Positions 55,149-63,629 of a stretch of DNA of 64,000 bases are shown here, piece after piece. Numbering within the stretch: position 1 is the first letter of the stretch; the number at the start of each line of letters is the position of its first letter. The notes under the pieces were generated by a model. That model did not search any database and was not told the origin of the DNA. It saw only the letters and a list, made by a program, of their open reading frames with translations. Both the position numbers and the translations under genes were made by a program. Source of the stretch: Terriglobia bacterium (GTDB taxonomy: Bacteria > Acidobacteriota > Terriglobia > UBA7540); contig JAIQGH010000001.1 of assembly GCA_020072655.1 (NCBI GenBank), forward strand, positions 1 through 64,000. The letters are read 5' to 3'.

Positions 55149-55745
55149 ATGGCTCCTACTGGGGAATCCAAGCAGAAACTGCGCGAAATCTGCCGCGTCG
55201 CCGCGCGCGTTTTCTACGAGAAGGGTTACGACGGCGCCTCCATGCAGGATATCGCCGAGGCGGTCGGCCTGACCAAAGCCGGGCTCTATCACCACGTCGA
55301 GAGCAAGGATCGGCTGCTCTTCGAGATTATGAATTACGGCATGGACATCCTCGACGAGACGGTTCTGGAGCGAGTCAAAAACATCGCCGACCCGCGGGAA
55401 AAGCTCCGTCAGACCATCATTGGACACATCGACCTCGTGGTGAGAGCGCGGGACCAGGAAATCACGGTGATCCTGCACGAGAACCGCTCGCTGAAGGGCT
55501 CGCTGCGGAAGAGGATCAACGCCCGCAAGCGAAAATACATCGACTATCTGGAAGGATTGATCGGGCAGGTGCAGGAACGCGCCGAAAGGCGCCCGGCCAT
55601 CACGCCTCGCCTGGCGGCCTTCGCGCTGCTGGGGATGATCAACTGGCTTTATCAGTGGTTCCGTCCTGAGGGTGCCATCTCTCAGAATGAGCTCGCCGAG
55701 GCCTACGTCGACTTCTTTTTCCGCGGCCTGCTAGGAACCCCCTAG
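55149..55745 (+). CDS. TetR family transcriptional regulator
   Basis: A 198-residue TetR regulator. The N-terminal HTH is plain: ICRVAARVFYEKGYDGASMQ, DIAEAVGLTKAGLYHHVESK, DRLLFEIMNYG. The C-terminal part matches the KstR2/FadR-like lipid-sensing group in pattern (HIDLVVRARDQEITVILHE). ATG 55149 (MAPTGESKQK) is chosen over a longer frame. The ligand and target genes cannot be told. Confidence 0.88.
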   Translation: MAPTGESKQKLREICRVAARVFYEKGYDGASMQDIAEAVGLTKAGLYHHVESKDRLLFEIMNYGMDILDETVLERVKNIADPREKLRQTIIGHIDLVVRARDQEITVILHENRSLKGSLRKRINARKRKYIDYLEGLIGQVQERAERRPAITPRLAAFALLGMINWLYQWFRPEGAISQNELAEAYVDFFFRGLLGTP

Positions 55746-55904
55746 TTCTCGACTATCGGACATGACGACGCTGAGTAGCGGCTCGTGCGGCGGCCTATCG
55801 GTCCCGCCGCCTATTGTCGGGATGACTCTCGGCCCGCGCGGTCGTGCCGCGAATTGTCGAGCTGCGGGCGGCGTGCTAGCATCCGCTGGAACCCCGGAGG
55901 TTCC

Positions 55905-56732
55905 ATGACCTATCCCACAGTGGCGTTTCAGGGCGAACGTGGCTCGTTCAGTGAGGAGGCGGCTTACAAGCTGCTCGGCTCCCGCATCCGCGTTCACCCT
56001 TGCGAGACATTCGCGGAGACCTTCGAGTCGGTGGTGCGCGGCCGGACGAAGTTCTGCCTCGTCCCCATCGAAAACACCCTGGCGGGTTCGGTTTATGAAA
56101 ATTACGATCTGCTGCTCAAACACGACCTGCATATCATCGGCGAGGTGAATCTCCGCGTTGTCCACAACCTGATCGCCTTTCCCGGCACGACGCTGCAGAA
56201 CCTCCGTCAGGTTTACTCGCATCCCGTGGCGCTTGCCCAATGCGGCCGGTTTTTCAACCGCCACCCGAAAGTCAAAAAGGAGCCGTTCTATGACACCGCC
56301 GGAGGCGTCAAGATGCTCGCCGAGCGGCGCCCGGCGGCCGCCGCCGCCATAGCCAGCCGCGTTGCCGCGGAGGTCTACCACGCGCGAATTCTCCAGACTC
56401 ACCTCGAAGACCACCACGAGAATTTCACGCGTTTCCTGTTGCTTTCCAAGACTGCTGTCGTTTCCCGCAGGGCGAACAAGGTCTCGATTGTGTTCTCAAC
56501 TCGCAACGTTCCGGGCGCGCTCTTCAAGTGCCTGAGTGTCTTCGCGCTGCGCGAGATCGACCTGACGAAGATGGAATCCCGTCCTCTGCGCGGCCGGCCC
56601 TGGGAGTATTTCTTCTATCTGGATTTCATCGGGAACGTTGAGGACAAACTCTGCCGGAACGCCCTCGCCCACCTCTCGGAAGTGACGAATTTCCTTCGCG
56701 TCCTCGGCTGCTATGAAAGCGGGAAACGGTGA
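55905..56732 (+). CDS. pheA: Prephenate dehydratase
   Basis: PheA converts prephenate to phenylpyruvate in phenylalanine synthesis. The 275 residues begin with VAFQGERGSFSEEAAYKLLG and include the substrate motif CLVPIENTLAGSVYENYDLL and ENFTRFLLLSK (TRF motif). The C-terminal ACT domain has the Phe-binding FKCLSVFALREIDLTKMESR with ESRP. The form is monofunctional, without chorismate mutase. ATG 55905 sits behind CCGGAGG. Feedback control by phenylalanine is expected from the ACT domain. Confidence 0.95.
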   Translation: MTYPTVAFQGERGSFSEEAAYKLLGSRIRVHPCETFAETFESVVRGRTKFCLVPIENTLAGSVYENYDLLLKHDLHIIGEVNLRVVHNLIAFPGTTLQNLRQVYSHPVALAQCGRFFNRHPKVKKEPFYDTAGGVKMLAERRPAAAAAIASRVAAEVYHARILQTHLEDHHENFTRFLLLSKTAVVSRRANKVSIVFSTRNVPGALFKCLSVFALREIDLTKMESRPLRGRPWEYFFYLDFIGNVEDKLCRNALAHLSEVTNFLRVLGCYESGKR

Positions 56733-56874
56733 GGACGGCCCGACGTGCCGCTTGCCGCTCGGAGCAGCCGCTATTAGACTGGTGGAGGGCAGGGGATGAA
56801 TCGTTGAGCCTGCCAGAACCGCGGCCCGCATGATAGCCCTTCTGACCGAGAGTGAGCCCTGCCGAGGATTGCGG

Positions 56875-57372
56875 ATGCCCTCTGTTCTCGGAAGGCAGAA
56901 GTTGAGCGGCGTGCGACCCGTGCTTCTTTTCCTGCCGCTTGTGCTCCTCGTGTCCGGCGTTTCGCGTGGTCAGGAGCAAAGCGAGGCGGCGGATGACGTT
57001 ACGGGAACCTACCAGTTTCTCACTGCTGACGACACCCTGGGCCTGTTGGACGAGGAGGGCATACTCAAGGGATATATCGACGTCTTTCAGGGCGAGGAAG
57101 AGTCGGACGCGATCTTGAGTTATCCCCTCCTGAGCGGCTCGCACAAGAAGAACCAGGTCGAGTTCAGGACCGCGAAGATTCACCAGAAGTATTACCGGTT
57201 TAGCGGGACCGTGGAGCGGGGGACGGGACATGAGGGGCGCGACCCCGATTACTTGCGTCTCGTCGGCGACCTCGAGATCGTCACCGTCAACAGCGAAACC
57301 GGCAAGGAATCAACCGAACGAAGGCACGTGATCTTCAAATCGCGCGGCAATGAAGGCGAGAGAGGCCAGTAG
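56875..57372 (+). CDS. Exported protein of unknown function
   Basis: A 165-residue protein from ATG 56875. Residues 1-32 form a signal peptide (VRPVLLFLPLVLLVSGVSRG). The mature part is beta-rich and reads like a small lipocalin-type or barrel domain (VTGTYQFLTADDTLGLLDEE, KKNQVEFRTAKIHQKYYRFS). An upstream ATG at 56830 would add 15 residues ahead of the signal. No known family recognised. Confidence 0.62.
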   Translation: MPSVLGRQKLSGVRPVLLFLPLVLLVSGVSRGQEQSEAADDVTGTYQFLTADDTLGLLDEEGILKGYIDVFQGEEESDAILSYPLLSGSHKKNQVEFRTAKIHQKYYRFSGTVERGTGHEGRDPDYLRLVGDLEIVTVNSETGKESTERRHVIFKSRGNEGERGQ

Positions 57373-57488
57373 CCCCTCACCGGGCCGCATCGCTCCGAAC
57401 GCCGTCTCCTCACCGTCCGGATTCCAATCTCGCCGCGGCAATCCCCACGCATTCCCTCGTCTTGCACTCGTTTCTGTTGGAAAGTCGC

Positions 57489-57511
57489 TCCGCACAGGAG
57501 TGAGGCGCTAC
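57489..57511 (-). repeat. GTAG-headed REP-like hairpin (weak)
   Basis: Minus-strand GTAG (57511-57508), then CGCCTCACTCCTGTGCGGAG with a CTCC/GGAG core. It lies in the 57373-57547 gap between two converging genes, which holds nothing else visible. Confidence 0.4.
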
Positions 57512-57547
57512 GCAGCGTTCATCAGGATGGGTTCTCGCGGCGCCCCT

Positions 57548-58957
57548 TCAAATCTTCTTCTTGGGAGCGAAGTGGAGCGGCTTGCCGACGAGCACGTGCG
57601 CAGCTTCCAGCCAAGCCTCGGAGAGCGTGGGGTGGGCGTGGGTCGTGTCCGCGAGTTCCTCGGCGGTCAATTCGGCACGAATAGCCGCCGTCGCTTCGGC
57701 AATGAGTTCGGTGGCGTGCGGGCCGACGGCCTGGGCGCCAAGTAGTTGATCCGTCGACGCGTCCGCGATCCATTTGACAAAACCTGGCGCATGGCCCAAT
57801 GCCAGACCCTTACCGAGAGCGGCAAACCGGTACTTGCCGGTTTTGATTTCGAGATCCTTCTCGCGCGCTTCCCGCTCGCTGAGCCCAACGGTCCCGATCT
57901 CAGGTGAAGTAAAGATGCAGACGGGGACGGCCTTCTCGTTCTTGCGGAGCCGTCGGTTGCAAGCGTTTTCAGCGGCGGTCAGCCCCTGCGAAGTGGCGGC
58001 ATGGGCCAACTGAACGCCTCCGGTGACGTCGCCAATCGCATAGACGGTCGCCACTTGGGTTCTCCCATATTCGTCCACTTCAATGAAGCCCTGTGAGTTC
58101 GCGGTCAAACCCGCGTTGGCGAGATGCAATGCTGCAGTTACCGGCTTTCGGCCTAGGGCTGCGAGCAAAAGATCCGCTTCCAGCCATTCCTGGCCGGCTT
58201 GGGCACGAACCTGGCGGTCGTCAGGCACAAGATTGCTGAGACTCGTGCCGGTGATGACGCGAATTCCCAGAGCTTGTTCCATGTGCTGGCGAACCGTGCG
58301 GCGGACATCAGCGTCCAGGGTCCACAGGATATCTTCCAGAAGCTCAACGACAGTCACGCGCACATCGAGCTGCGCCAGCATGCAAGCGAACTCGCATCCG
58401 ATGAGCCCGCCTCCGAGGACGAGCACGCGCGAAGGCAGCAACTTCAGATCGAGAAAGGCCCGGCTTTCGACGACGCGCTCGTGTCGTGGCAGGAAGTCGG
58501 GCATAGCCGAGGCGGCTCCCGTAGCGATGATCGTTCTTTCGGCTCCAATGACCGTTGTCGGCGAGCCGCCAGGCGATTGTTGGGAATTTACGACGATGCG
58601 GTTCCGCCCCTCAAAGGACGCTGTGCCTTTGAAGACCTTTACGCCGTTGGCGGCCAGCAACTGCTGGACGCCGGTGCGCAGTGTCTGGACCGTCCGGTCC
58701 TTTCGGCCGACCATCGCTCGGTAGTCGAAGGAAACCTTCTCGGCGCTCAGCCCCAGGTCCTGGCAGGATTTCATCTGGGCATAGAGGTCCGAGGAGGCGA
58801 TGAGCGTCTTGGTGGGAATGCATCCCCAATTCAGACACGTCCCGCCGAGCTCCTCCTTTTCGACCAGCGCCACGGATGCCCCAAGCTGCGCGGCCCGGAT
58901 CGCCGCGGGATAGCCGCCGGGACCCGCGCCGATCACCACTACGCTAAACGTTTCCAC
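57548..58957 (-). CDS. lpdA: Dihydrolipoamide dehydrogenase (E3)
   Basis: E3 reoxidises the lipoyl groups of 2-oxoacid dehydrogenase complexes using FAD and NAD+. The 469 residues show the FAD site VVVIGAGPGGYPAAIRAAQLG, the redox pair GGTCLNWGCIPTKTL, the NAD site VLVLGGGLIGCEFA and YAIGDVTGG. The C-terminal His-Glu of THAHPTLSEAWLEAA forms the active-site base. GTG start at 58957, overlapping the E2 gene by 19 bases. It is the last gene of the pdh operon. Confidence 0.95.
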   Translation of the reverse strand: METFSVVVIGAGPGGYPAAIRAAQLGASVALVEKEELGGTCLNWGCIPTKTLIASSDLYAQMKSCQDLGLSAEKVSFDYRAMVGRKDRTVQTLRTGVQQLLAANGVKVFKGTASFEGRNRIVVNSQQSPGGSPTTVIGAERTIIATGAASAMPDFLPRHERVVESRAFLDLKLLPSRVLVLGGGLIGCEFACMLAQLDVRVTVVELLEDILWTLDADVRRTVRQHMEQALGIRVITGTSLSNLVPDDRQVRAQAGQEWLEADLLLAALGRKPVTAALHLANAGLTANSQGFIEVDEYGRTQVATVYAIGDVTGGVQLAHAATSQGLTAAENACNRRLRKNEKAVPVCIFTSPEIGTVGLSEREAREKDLEIKTGKYRFAALGKGLALGHAPGFVKWIADASTDQLLGAQAVGPHATELIAEATAAIRAELTAEELADTTHAHPTLSEAWLEAAHVLVGKPLHFAPKKKI

Positions 58958-60312
58958 AGAATCGTCTCCTCGAGTCTTTGCCTGACAGCGTTGATGAACC
59001 GAGCGGCCACGGCCCCGTCGATCAGGCGGTGATCCGACGCGAGAGTCATCTTCATGATGGTGCGGATCACGACTTGCTCGTCCTTGACGACCGGCTTCTG
59101 CTGGGCGCTCGAAACCGCCAGAATCGCGCTTTCTCCGGGGTTGATAATGGCCGTAAAATTCTCAACGTCCATCATACCCATGTTTGAAATGGTGAACGTG
59201 CTTCCCGTCATGTCGGCCGGATTGAGCCTCCCCGCGCGGGCTCTGGCCGTCAGTTCCGTGGCGGCCGCGTGGATTTCCTCCAGGCTCAACTGGTCCGCGT
59301 CGCGAATGACCGGAACCACCAACCCTTGTTCCATCGACGCCGCTAAACCGACGTCAACCCTGCTGTGCCACCGCAGGCTCTTGCCGTCCGTGGTGCTGTT
59401 GACCACCGGGAAATCAACCAACGTCAGCGCCACCGCTTTCACGATGAAATCTGTCAACGTGTAAGCTTTTCCCTGAGCCTTCAGCTCCGCTCGGAACGCG
59501 GCGAGATCCGTGACGTCGACCGAGACAGTGACGAAGTAGTGTGGCGCGGTTCGATAGCTCTGGGACAGACGTTCAGCGATCACCTGCCTCATCCGGTTCA
59601 GGGGCGTCGGGCGTTCCGCCATCGCGGCGCGGACGTCAGCGACCGTGATCCGGCCCTGACCCTGGCTCGGGAGTTTGAGAATGTCGATATTCTCTCGGAC
59701 AGCCAACTTCTTCGCCGCAGGGGTGAGCCGGAGCTGATCGTAGCCTTGAGCCTTCAGGTAGGCCGTGACATCCCTCTCCACGACCCTCCCGCCCGGACCC
59801 GTTCCGGCGATGGGCGAAGGGTCGATCCCCGCCTCCTTGGCAAGCCGGGCGGCGCGGGGGCTGATTCTGAAAATGCTCAGAGCTTCCTTTGTCGTGGGCA
59901 GGGGAGCTTCTAGAGCAGCCTGCTCGGCGCTCGGCGCCTCGACCACCTCCCGCGATGGCCGAGATCGAATTCCACCCGCCGGGCGGCTAATCTCCGCTGC
60001 CTCGGCTGGATGCTCCGGCGCTGAAACCTTCTTCGCCGGCTTGGCAAGGGCCGGCGCCACGGGGATGGGCTCGCCCGGCTCGCCGATATAGCCGATGGTG
60101 CTCTGAACGGGGACGGTCTCTCCCTCGGGCACCAGGATCTTGAGCAGCGTCCCTTCCTGGAAGCTCTCCACTTCGAGCAAGGCCTTGTCCGTCTCGATCT
60201 CGAAGAGGATTTCGCCTTTGGTGACACGCTCTCCTTCCTTCTTGAACCAGCGCACAATCGTGGCTTCCTCTTCGGACTGTCCCAGTTTGGGCATGGCAAC
60301 AGGTCGAACCAT
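58939..60312 (-). CDS. pdhC: Dihydrolipoamide acyltransferase (E2) of pyruvate-type dehydrogenase complex
   Basis: E2 is the core acyltransferase. The 457 residues have one lipoyl domain (lysine in FEIETDKALLEVES, about residue 43), a Pro/Ala linker, and two peripheral-subunit-binding-like domains in tandem. The first is ISPRAARLAKEAGIDPSPIA, the second LTPAAKKLAVRENIDILKLP. The catalytic domain ends with TLASDHRLIDGAVAARF. The double binding domain is unusual. ATG at 60312, 15 bases after the E1 gene. Whether it serves pyruvate or a branched-chain oxoacid cannot be settled here. Confidence 0.93.
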   Translation of the reverse strand: MVRPVAMPKLGQSEEEATIVRWFKKEGERVTKGEILFEIETDKALLEVESFQEGTLLKILVPEGETVPVQSTIGYIGEPGEPIPVAPALAKPAKKVSAPEHPAEAAEISRPAGGIRSRPSREVVEAPSAEQAALEAPLPTTKEALSIFRISPRAARLAKEAGIDPSPIAGTGPGGRVVERDVTAYLKAQGYDQLRLTPAAKKLAVRENIDILKLPSQGQGRITVADVRAAMAERPTPLNRMRQVIAERLSQSYRTAPHYFVTVSVDVTDLAAFRAELKAQGKAYTLTDFIVKAVALTLVDFPVVNSTTDGKSLRWHSRVDVGLAASMEQGLVVPVIRDADQLSLEEIHAAATELTARARAGRLNPADMTGSTFTISNMGMMDVENFTAIINPGESAILAVSSAQQKPVVKDEQVVIRTIMKMTLASDHRLIDGAVAARFINAVRQRLEETILWKRLA

Positions 60313-60327
60313 CGCGGCGGTCCTTCC

Positions 60328-62622
60328 TTACAACACGGCCTTGGCGGCCTGAACGATGTCGCTTACTTTCGGCAGGAAGACGGCCTCCAGGACGTGCGAC
60401 TGCGGGGCGATCCCGTTCTTAGCGCCCACGCGCAAGATCGGCGCGTCCAGGTAGTCGAACACCTGCTCCTGGATGGTCGAGACAATCTCGCCCATGTAAC
60501 TGCCGATGGTCACGCACTGACTGGCGACCACGCATCGTCCTGTCTTCTCGACGGAAGCAAGAACCGTCTCCGTATCGAGGGGCACGAGACTTCGTAGGTC
60601 GACAACCTCGGCGCTCACTCCCAACTCCTGCTGCAATTGGTCGGCGGCCTTCAGGGCGTCGAGGACAGCCGGTCCCCACGCGACCAAGGTAATATCGTTG
60701 CCCCGTCGCTTGATGTCGGCCACGCCGAGCGGGACCATGTATTCTTCCTCCGGAACGACTCCCTTTTCACCGTACAGGAGCTGCGACTCCAGGTACATGA
60801 CGGGGTTGTTGTCGCGGATCGCGGATTTGATGAGACCTTTGGCATCGTAAGGCGTCGCGGGGTAGACGACGTACATCCCCGGAACGTGGGCGACCAGGGA
60901 TTCGAGGGTCTGCGAGTGCTGACCGCCGTATCCCTTGCCGCCTCCAATCGACGCGCGGATGACCATCGGGATCTCGACCTGCGCGCCCGACATGTAATGC
61001 CACTTCGACGCCTGGTTCGAAACCTGGTCTCCCGCCATCAGCAGAAAGTCCATGTACATCAGTTCGACGACGGGCCGCGTTCCGACCATGGCCGCGCCCA
61101 CGGCCGTCCCGCAGATCGCAGCTTCGGAAATAGGCGTGTTGAAAACTCGAGCGCGGCCAAAGGCTTCCAGGAGTCCTTTGGTCAACTTGAAGGCTCCGCC
61201 GTATTCGGCGACGTCTTCCCCATACAAAATCACCCGGGCGTCGCGCTGCATTTCTTCGATCAGGCCCTCTTTAATCGCGTCGCGGTAAGAGATTTCACCA
61301 TTCACTCTCTTGATAACGGGCAACTCACCGGGAATCGCGGGCGTTTTATATTGAGGCGGAACCTCTTCCGCGGAGGTGTCCGTGTACATGTACTTGATGA
61401 CGTCTGCCGGGTGAGGATCAGGCGAGGCCGCGGCGCGGATTGCCGCGCGGGCGTTCCGTTCCACGACCCTGGCCCTTACAGCCTCCAACTTTTCCTGATC
61501 GACGATTCCGCATTCCAGCAGTTGCGCTTCGAAGGTGCGAATCGGGTCAACGGCCTTCCAGGCTTCCTCCTCCTCGCGCGTGCGGTACTCGTTGCGGGGA
61601 TCGCTGAGGGAGTGGCCGTAGTAGCGATAGGTGTTGACGTCCACGAGGCACGGGCCTTCCCCGCTGCGGCATGCTGCGCCCATCCGCCGGACGGCGTCAC
61701 GGACAGCCAAAACGTCCATACCGTTCACAATTTCGGCGTGCATGTTGCAGTCGGAAAAGCCTGCCGCACGGCGCGCCAGCTCGCGGACGCCCGAGACTTC
61801 TTTTTCCGCGCGCCCGGTCATCCCGTAGTGGTTGTTGAGAATCAAGAAGATGATGGGCATGCCGAAGCGGTAGTCGCCTGCCAGCTCGTTCGTGAACTGG
61901 TACTGCGCGGCGAAATTCAAAGATTCGAGCACCACGCCATTCGAGAAGGCTCCGTCCCCCGCAAAGCAGCAGACGATTCCCCCGGTGCGGAGATAGCGGA
62001 TTCCCAGGGCAGCGCCGGTGGCGATCGGGACGCTTCCGCCGACGATCGCATTGGCTCCCAGGTGGCCCACCGTGAAGTCGGCGATGTGCATGCTGCCGCC
62101 GCGGCCTTTGCAGTAACCCTCCTCCTTGCCGAAGAGTTCGGCGAGCGTGCGGTAGACATGCTCTTCGAGCGCTTCCTCCAGGAGTTCCGCGTGGGAGGAC
62201 GCCTGGGAGTGCGGAATGCGCCGGAGCAATCGCTCCTCGTCCATGGCGCGAAGGGCGCCGCAACCCCGCGCCACAGCGTCGCCATGTCCGCGGTGCGTGC
62301 TGGTGATGTGATCCTTGAGCGTCAACGCGCCGCAGGCTCCCACCGACGCCGCCTCCTGGCCGATCGATACGTGGGTCGGGCCGCGATAGTTGAAATCGCC
62401 AAGCGGCTCGTAGGCTCCCGTCCGCAGCTTCACGATCATCTCCTCCATCTCGCGGACCATCAGCATGTCCTCGAGGAGATCGGCCGCCGTTTGAGGGTTG
62501 ATGCGGCCGGCGGCAAGCTCGGACTGGAGGTTCCCCTGGAAGCTGTAAGCGCGGATCTTTCCACAGTCCAGCTCAAAAGGAGTGAAGTCCGGTCTTAGGT
62601 TGCTAAGGTAGCTGGCGTTCAT
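60328..62622 (-). CDS. pdhA: Fused E1 alpha-beta subunit of a pyruvate/2-oxoacid dehydrogenase
   Basis: E1 decarboxylates the 2-oxoacid with thiamine diphosphate. The 764 residues join both subunits. The alpha part (about residues 40-410) has the ThDP motif GDGAFSNGVVLESLNFAAQY with LNNHYGMTGR, and the HRGHGDAVARG region. The beta part (about 435-764) starts at KRVNGEISYRDAIKEG and contains LYGEDVAEYGGAF, FNTPISEAAICGTAVGAAMVG and GGKGYGGQHSQ. Most bacteria use separate alpha and beta chains. ATG 62622 is preferred over an extension to 62697 that would cross a hairpin repeat. Confidence 0.93.
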   Translation of the reverse strand: MNASYLSNLRPDFTPFELDCGKIRAYSFQGNLQSELAAGRINPQTAADLLEDMLMVREMEEMIVKLRTGAYEPLGDFNYRGPTHVSIGQEAASVGACGALTLKDHITSTHRGHGDAVARGCGALRAMDEERLLRRIPHSQASSHAELLEEALEEHVYRTLAELFGKEEGYCKGRGGSMHIADFTVGHLGANAIVGGSVPIATGAALGIRYLRTGGIVCCFAGDGAFSNGVVLESLNFAAQYQFTNELAGDYRFGMPIIFLILNNHYGMTGRAEKEVSGVRELARRAAGFSDCNMHAEIVNGMDVLAVRDAVRRMGAACRSGEGPCLVDVNTYRYYGHSLSDPRNEYRTREEEEAWKAVDPIRTFEAQLLECGIVDQEKLEAVRARVVERNARAAIRAAASPDPHPADVIKYMYTDTSAEEVPPQYKTPAIPGELPVIKRVNGEISYRDAIKEGLIEEMQRDARVILYGEDVAEYGGAFKLTKGLLEAFGRARVFNTPISEAAICGTAVGAAMVGTRPVVELMYMDFLLMAGDQVSNQASKWHYMSGAQVEIPMVIRASIGGGKGYGGQHSQTLESLVAHVPGMYVVYPATPYDAKGLIKSAIRDNNPVMYLESQLLYGEKGVVPEEEYMVPLGVADIKRRGNDITLVAWGPAVLDALKAADQLQQELGVSAEVVDLRSLVPLDTETVLASVEKTGRCVVASQCVTIGSYMGEIVSTIQEQVFDYLDAPILRVGAKNGIAPQSHVLEAVFLPKVSDIVQAAKAVL

Positions 62623-62660
62623 GTTCGGGCTCTTCAACCTTCTTCCTTCTTCGGAATCGC

Positions 62661-62710
62661 GCCCCGATGAAGTGCATCGGGGCAAATGCCGGGCCAAGGC
62701 CCGGCGCTAC
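62661..62710 (-). repeat. GTAG-headed double hairpin upstream of the pdh operon
   Basis: Minus-strand GTAG (62710-62707) precedes GCCGGGCC, TT, GGCCCGGC (62705-62688), then a 4-base gap and GCCCCGATG, a 5-base loop and CATCGGGGC (62683-62661). Both stems are perfect. The second palindrome also occurs at 26460-26480. It lies in the pdh leader, between the DeoR gene and the E1 start. Confidence 0.75.
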
Positions 62711-62737
62711 ATATCGAATTGAGCACCCTGTCAGAAA

Positions 62738-63517
62738 TCAAGCCTTGATGACCTCGACACCTCGTTTGCGCAGCCGGCCTGCAAAACCGCGATCAATCAA
62801 GCTGTCGGTAATCAAGGCGCGAACCTTTTCGAGCCGGCCCGCGCGCGTGAAGGAAACCTTCCCGGCTTTGCTGTGGTCGGCGAGGAGGTAGACCTCGCGC
62901 GCCCGCTCCATGACCAGTTCCTTGGTATAGGCTTCGCCGGGATCGGTGGTGGTCAGTCCTTCTTCAAGGGTCAGGCCAATCGTCCCCATGAACGCCTTGT
63001 CAATGTGCAGTTCTTCCAGGGTGAGGCGGGTGAGGGGGCCCACGAGCGTCTGGCTGAGCCGGCGCAGTTCTCCGCCGATCAGCATCAGCCGCGACCCTTG
63101 CGCTGCCAACTCGATGGACGCGCGCAAGGAGTTCGTGACGATGGTGATATTAGTCCGGTCTCTCAGCAGCCGGGCCAGCTCCAGGACGGTACTGCCACCG
63201 TCGAGATAAATGGTGTCGTTCGGTTTAATAAACTTCAAAGCCGCGCGGGCAATGCGCTGCTTCTCTTTGGCGGCAATGGCGGTCTTGTCGTCAAAAAGGG
63301 GTTCCTCGAGACGGCTCTCGACCCCGACGGCGCCGCCATGGACGCGGCGAATCTCGCCCAGGCTTTCCAGTTCCTCCAGATCGCGCCGGATCGTGGCCGG
63401 AGACACATTGAGTTGTTGTGCGAGATCTTCCACCCGCACCACGTGGTCTTTCCTCAAGATGCGGCGCAGTTCCTCGTGGCGTTGGGGAGCGAGCTCCTTT
63501 GGTTTCGACAAGTGCAC
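62738..63517 (-). CDS. DeoR/GlpR family transcriptional regulator
   Basis: A sugar-phosphate-type repressor, 259 residues. The N-terminal HTH shows RHEELRRILRKDHVVRVEDL and QQLNVSPATIRRDLEELESLGEIRRVHGGA, the DeoR signature. The C-terminal phosphosugar domain has YLDGGSTVLELARLL, VTNSLRASIELA and HSKAGKVSF. GTG 63517 start. It is upstream of the pdh genes on the same strand and may share or control their expression; the ligand is unknown. Confidence 0.9.
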   Translation of the reverse strand: MHLSKPKELAPQRHEELRRILRKDHVVRVEDLAQQLNVSPATIRRDLEELESLGEIRRVHGGAVGVESRLEEPLFDDKTAIAAKEKQRIARAALKFIKPNDTIYLDGGSTVLELARLLRDRTNITIVTNSLRASIELAAQGSRLMLIGGELRRLSQTLVGPLTRLTLEELHIDKAFMGTIGLTLEEGLTTTDPGEAYTKELVMERAREVYLLADHSKAGKVSFTRAGRLEKVRALITDSLIDRGFAGRLRKRGVEVIKA

Positions 63518-63556
63518 GCCTCGGCCGTGCTCAATTATGATTGATTATATGTAAAT

Positions 63557-63574
63557 GTTGATTTGAGTCAATCA
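63557..63574. promoter_or_regulatory. Candidate DeoR operator
   Basis: TTGATT (63557-63562), TGAGTC, AATCAA (63569-63574), an inverted repeat 40 bases upstream of the DeoR GTG, with a further TGATTGATT copy at 63540-63548. AT-rich, unlike the surroundings; probably an autoregulatory site. Confidence 0.5.
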
Positions 63575-63629
63575 AATTCTTTCAGACCGGACTCGAAGGC
63601 GTCCAGGCCGGATTTGGGCGGGACAAGGC

